From contig JACDGP010000052.1 in assembly GCA_013821605.1 (NCBI GenBank), positions 1-34,955 on the forward strand: a DNA stretch of 34,955 nt, in the 5' to 3' direction. This stretch comes from Herpetosiphonaceae bacterium (GTDB lineage Bacteria; Chloroflexota; Chloroflexia; Chloroflexales; Kallotenuaceae). Below the pieces are notes generated by a model. It saw nothing but the letters and a program-made list of their open reading frames with translations, was not told the origin of the DNA and searched no databases. Below are positions 33,117-34,955 of the stretch, piece after piece; positions within the stretch are counted from its first letter, which is position 1, and each line of letters begins with the position of its first letter. A program made the position numbers and the translations under genes.

Positions 33117-34354
33117 GCGGAATACGTCAAACTATTGGTAGCACAGTGTCCATCAACCACCGGCGTTACCGCTCGTTGATCAATATCACGTGCGGGGTGT
33201 TAAGTATTGCCGCCTTGTGCTGGATCGCACGCTTGCTTACCACCAATGTCTCCGATATCGGCTTTCAATGGCAAGCGGCTCGTAATCTAGCAAGATACGG
33301 CGAACCTTACCACATTCAGGCATGGCTACATCCCATAGCCGGTGCGCCACCTCCTGTTTATGTCTATCCACCGTTGTTTGCTTGGTTGTTTCAACCACTA
33401 GCTATGTTTTCATTGGTCCGGGCGCAATATATCTGGTTCGCCATCAATGTGTTGTTGCTGTGGATCTATATGCGCCTCTGTTGGAAACATAACGCATCTC
33501 AGCTCTTAGGTATTTGGTGGGGCCCGGCGATCCTGGTATGTACGCTTGCATCACCCACCAGCGTGACACTTCAGTTAGGCCAGGTGAGTCTCCTCCTTGC
33601 CTGCCTGGTGACGCTGGGCGCAATGCCTGGAGTGGGTTTACGGGGAGGGATGTGGGCGGTAGGCGCAGCTATGAAGCTTTTTCCCGGCTGGCTCTTCGGT
33701 TGGTCGCTCCTACGCCGACAATGGCATGTTCTGGGAGTTGGAGTAGGGGTAGGGCTCTGTTCCAGCTTGCTGCCCCTGTTGGGGTATGGCACGCTGCCGT
33801 ACCGCGCATTCTTGCAGGTCTTGAAGCTGGCCCATTATCCCTATGCAGCGCAATTTAATGTATCAATATGGGGTTTCTGGCAACGGCTGCTTACACACCA
33901 TGATTATGGTATTGCGCCACTCATTCAGCCGCAAATTGCCCAAATACTGGGTGGCTTAAGCATCCTGGCCGTGGTAGGGCTGACAGTTTGGTCAACTCCA
34001 CGAGGCCGCCAAGAGGAGGAAGGAGCCGGGTTGTCGGTATGGATCAGCGGGATGTTGCTGCTTGTTCCATCCAACGGATTTTATAACCTCGTCATGTTGA
34101 TCTGGCCATTGTGTTGGTGTATTCGCCGTCTGGAAATGAAGCCCCAGCAGGGTTTAATACGCTATTTGCTACTTAGTACACTGCTGTGCTGGATTCCTCC
34201 AGGCTGGGAAGCCCTGCACCCTGCACTTAATAATTTTACACATCGCGGTTGGGGACTACTCGTGCTTGTACCTTCCTTCTATGGACTGCTTGGCATCTTT
34301 GTCGTTTGTGTAGTCCTATCCCGGCAATCCATGCAAAGTGCAAGTCGAGGCTAA
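33113..34354 (+). CDS. DUF2029 / GT87-family polytopic membrane glycosyltransferase
   Basis: A 413-aa membrane protein with about ten hydrophobic helices. The first periplasmic loop has SDIGFQWQAARNLARYGEPYH, and VYVYPPLFAWLFQPLA follows, the typical pattern of DUF2029 (GT87), relatives of mycobacterial polyprenyl-phosphate-mannose mannosyltransferases. KLFPGWLFGWSLLRRQW is the other conserved part. It probably transfers a sugar from a polyprenyl-phosphate donor to an outside acceptor. Only TTG 33113 or GTG 33146 is available as a start, with no clear ribosome-binding site. Confidence 0.78.
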   Translation: MSGIRQTIGSTVSINHRRYRSLINITCGVLSIAALCWIARLLTTNVSDIGFQWQAARNLARYGEPYHIQAWLHPIAGAPPPVYVYPPLFAWLFQPLAMFSLVRAQYIWFAINVLLLWIYMRLCWKHNASQLLGIWWGPAILVCTLASPTSVTLQLGQVSLLLACLVTLGAMPGVGLRGGMWAVGAAMKLFPGWLFGWSLLRRQWHVLGVGVGVGLCSSLLPLLGYGTLPYRAFLQVLKLAHYPYAAQFNVSIWGFWQRLLTHHDYGIAPLIQPQIAQILGGLSILAVVGLTVWSTPRGRQEEEGAGLSVWISGMLLLVPSNGFYNLVMLIWPLCWCIRRLEMKPQQGLIRYLLLSTLLCWIPPGWEALHPALNNFTHRGWGLLVLVPSFYGLLGIFVVCVVLSRQSMQSASRG

Positions 34355-34360
34355 CCGCAG

Positions 34361-34389
34361 TTGCCCCATTACGCAGCGAATGCTACAGT
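34361..34389 (+). promoter_or_regulatory. Promoter of the rlmI-like gene (predicts a leaderless mRNA)
   Basis: TTGCCC (34361-34366), 17 bp, TACAGT (34384-34389). The expected +1 is at or next to the A of the ATG at 34396, and there is no Shine-Dalgarno sequence. Confidence 0.55.
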
Positions 34390-34395
34390 GGCACC

Positions 34396-34955
34396 ATGAC
34401 TCAGTTTCAGATTACTCTTAAGCCCGGACGCGACAAAGCCGTCAGACAATACCATCCCTGGATTTTCAGCGGCGCTATTGCGCGTGTCGATGGATCACCG
34501 ATCGATGGTGACGCCGTGAGCGTGCGTGATGCCACCGGCAGGTGGTTGGCGTGGGGCACCTGGAGTGGCACTTCTCAGATACGCATACGACTGTGGAGCT
34601 GGTTACAAGACGAGCCGATCACGGACGAACTGCTGCAGAGCCGCATCGAGCGGGCAGTACAAGGCCGTGCCGCGTTGGCGGCCGACGAGCAAACAGCCAC
34701 CTACCGCCTCATTTTTTCTGAGTCAGACCGACTACCGGGGCTCATCGTTGACCGGTATGGCGACTACCTCGTGATACAACTGCTAACCGCAGGGGCAGCG
34801 GTACGCAGTGATGCCATCATACGCATCCTGGCGGCAACAATCAGGCCGCAGGGCATTTATGAGCGAAGTGATGCCGATGTACGGGCTAAAGAAGGGCTGG
34901 AGCGTAGCGAGGGTTTGCGCTGGGGCACATTACCGACCGAAGGCCTAGACGTAGT
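34396..34955 (+). CDS. rlmI: 23S rRNA (cytosine-C5)-methyltransferase RlmI-like, N-terminal part
   Basis: The 186 visible codons begin MTQFQITLKPGRDKAVRQYHP, then WIFSGAI, the N-terminal PUA domain start of the RlmI/RlmK family. RLIFSESDRLPGLIVDRYGDYLVIQ is the conserved linker before the SAM-binding domain, and YERSDADVRAKEGLE follows. The catalytic domain lies beyond the window. Relatives methylate C1962 of 23S rRNA; the exact target here is not proven. Confidence 0.85.
   Translation, partial: MTQFQITLKPGRDKAVRQYHPWIFSGAIARVDGSPIDGDAVSVRDATGRWLAWGTWSGTSQIRIRLWSWLQDEPITDELLQSRIERAVQGRAALAADEQTATYRLIFSESDRLPGLIVDRYGDYLVIQLLTAGAAVRSDAIIRILAATIRPQGIYERSDADVRAKEGLERSEGLRWGTLPTEGLDV

Noticed and set aside
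32951-34371. Repeated TTGCCCCATTA at 32951 and 34361
   Set aside because: Only 11 bases in two places; at 34361 it is explained as a -35 region. Too short to claim a repeat family.
1-34955. tRNA or rRNA genes
   Set aside because: I looked for T-loop GGTTCRA patterns with CCA-like acceptor ends and for rRNA motifs and saw none; a covariance search would be needed to exclude them.

Overview
The window looks like a chromosomal segment of a filamentous or phototrophic-type Chloroflexota (class Chloroflexia, probably order Chloroflexales). This is inferred from the protein style and from gene neighbourhoods, not from a 16S gene, which is absent. Supporting signs are the moderately GC-rich coding sequence, a subtilisin with a tandem C-terminal domain of Chloroflexi type, a membrane-anchored Cas4-like nuclease, and GTG/TTG starts with tight ATGA, TAATG and GTGA junctions. 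Most genes are housekeeping genes in compact operons, and many have recognisable -35/-10 promoters with 16-18 bp spacers.

Layout. 1-1017 (minus): a DUF4129 membrane protein and the start of a second membrane protein. 1203-2267 (+): a tRNA-dihydrouridine synthase with its own terminator. 2334-4604 (minus): a secreted subtilisin. 4775-8519 (+): dcd, the two heptose-activation genes (rfaE1/rfaE2 type) and murJ. 8503-12740 (minus): a hybrid sensor kinase, a small secreted coiled-coil protein and an ANTAR response regulator. 12807-20136 (minus): one long operon reading rpsB-tsf-pyrH-frr-uppS-cdsA-rseP, then a two-gene split Cas4-like nuclease, two unrecognised small genes and a QueD-type enzyme. 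20313-22391 (minus): a prolyl oligopeptidase.

22.4-25.2 kb is a zone of gene decay. It holds a small two-helix membrane gene with an in-frame TAG at codon 9 behind intact expression signals, a glycosyltransferase with one frameshift and one TAA, a frameshifted PIN-domain fragment, and an internally deleted transposase bounded by 10-bp inverted repeats. Next come two visibly AT-rich genes (VanZ-like and DUF1697), which look acquired.

26.8-30.2 kb (minus) is the most interesting part. A TetM/OtrA-like ribosomal protection GTPase is followed by an aminoglycoside-phosphotransferase-like gene and a small coupled ORF. The GTPase is preceded by a leader of about 300 nt containing a strong promoter, an 18-codon leader peptide with a good ribosome-binding site, an intrinsic terminator ending in six T, and a second hairpin. 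The arms of the two hairpins can re-pair into a mutually exclusive anti-terminator. This is the architecture expected of ribosome-sensing transcription attenuation controlling a resistance operon.

30.26-32.8 kb (minus): a DUF2520 dehydrogenase, panB and birA in overlapping order, a cofactor (pantothenate/biotin) operon. 33.1 kb to the end (+): a DUF2029/GT87 membrane glycosyltransferase and the start of an RlmI-like 23S rRNA methyltransferase whose promoter predicts a leaderless mRNA. I saw no tRNA, rRNA or CRISPR array.
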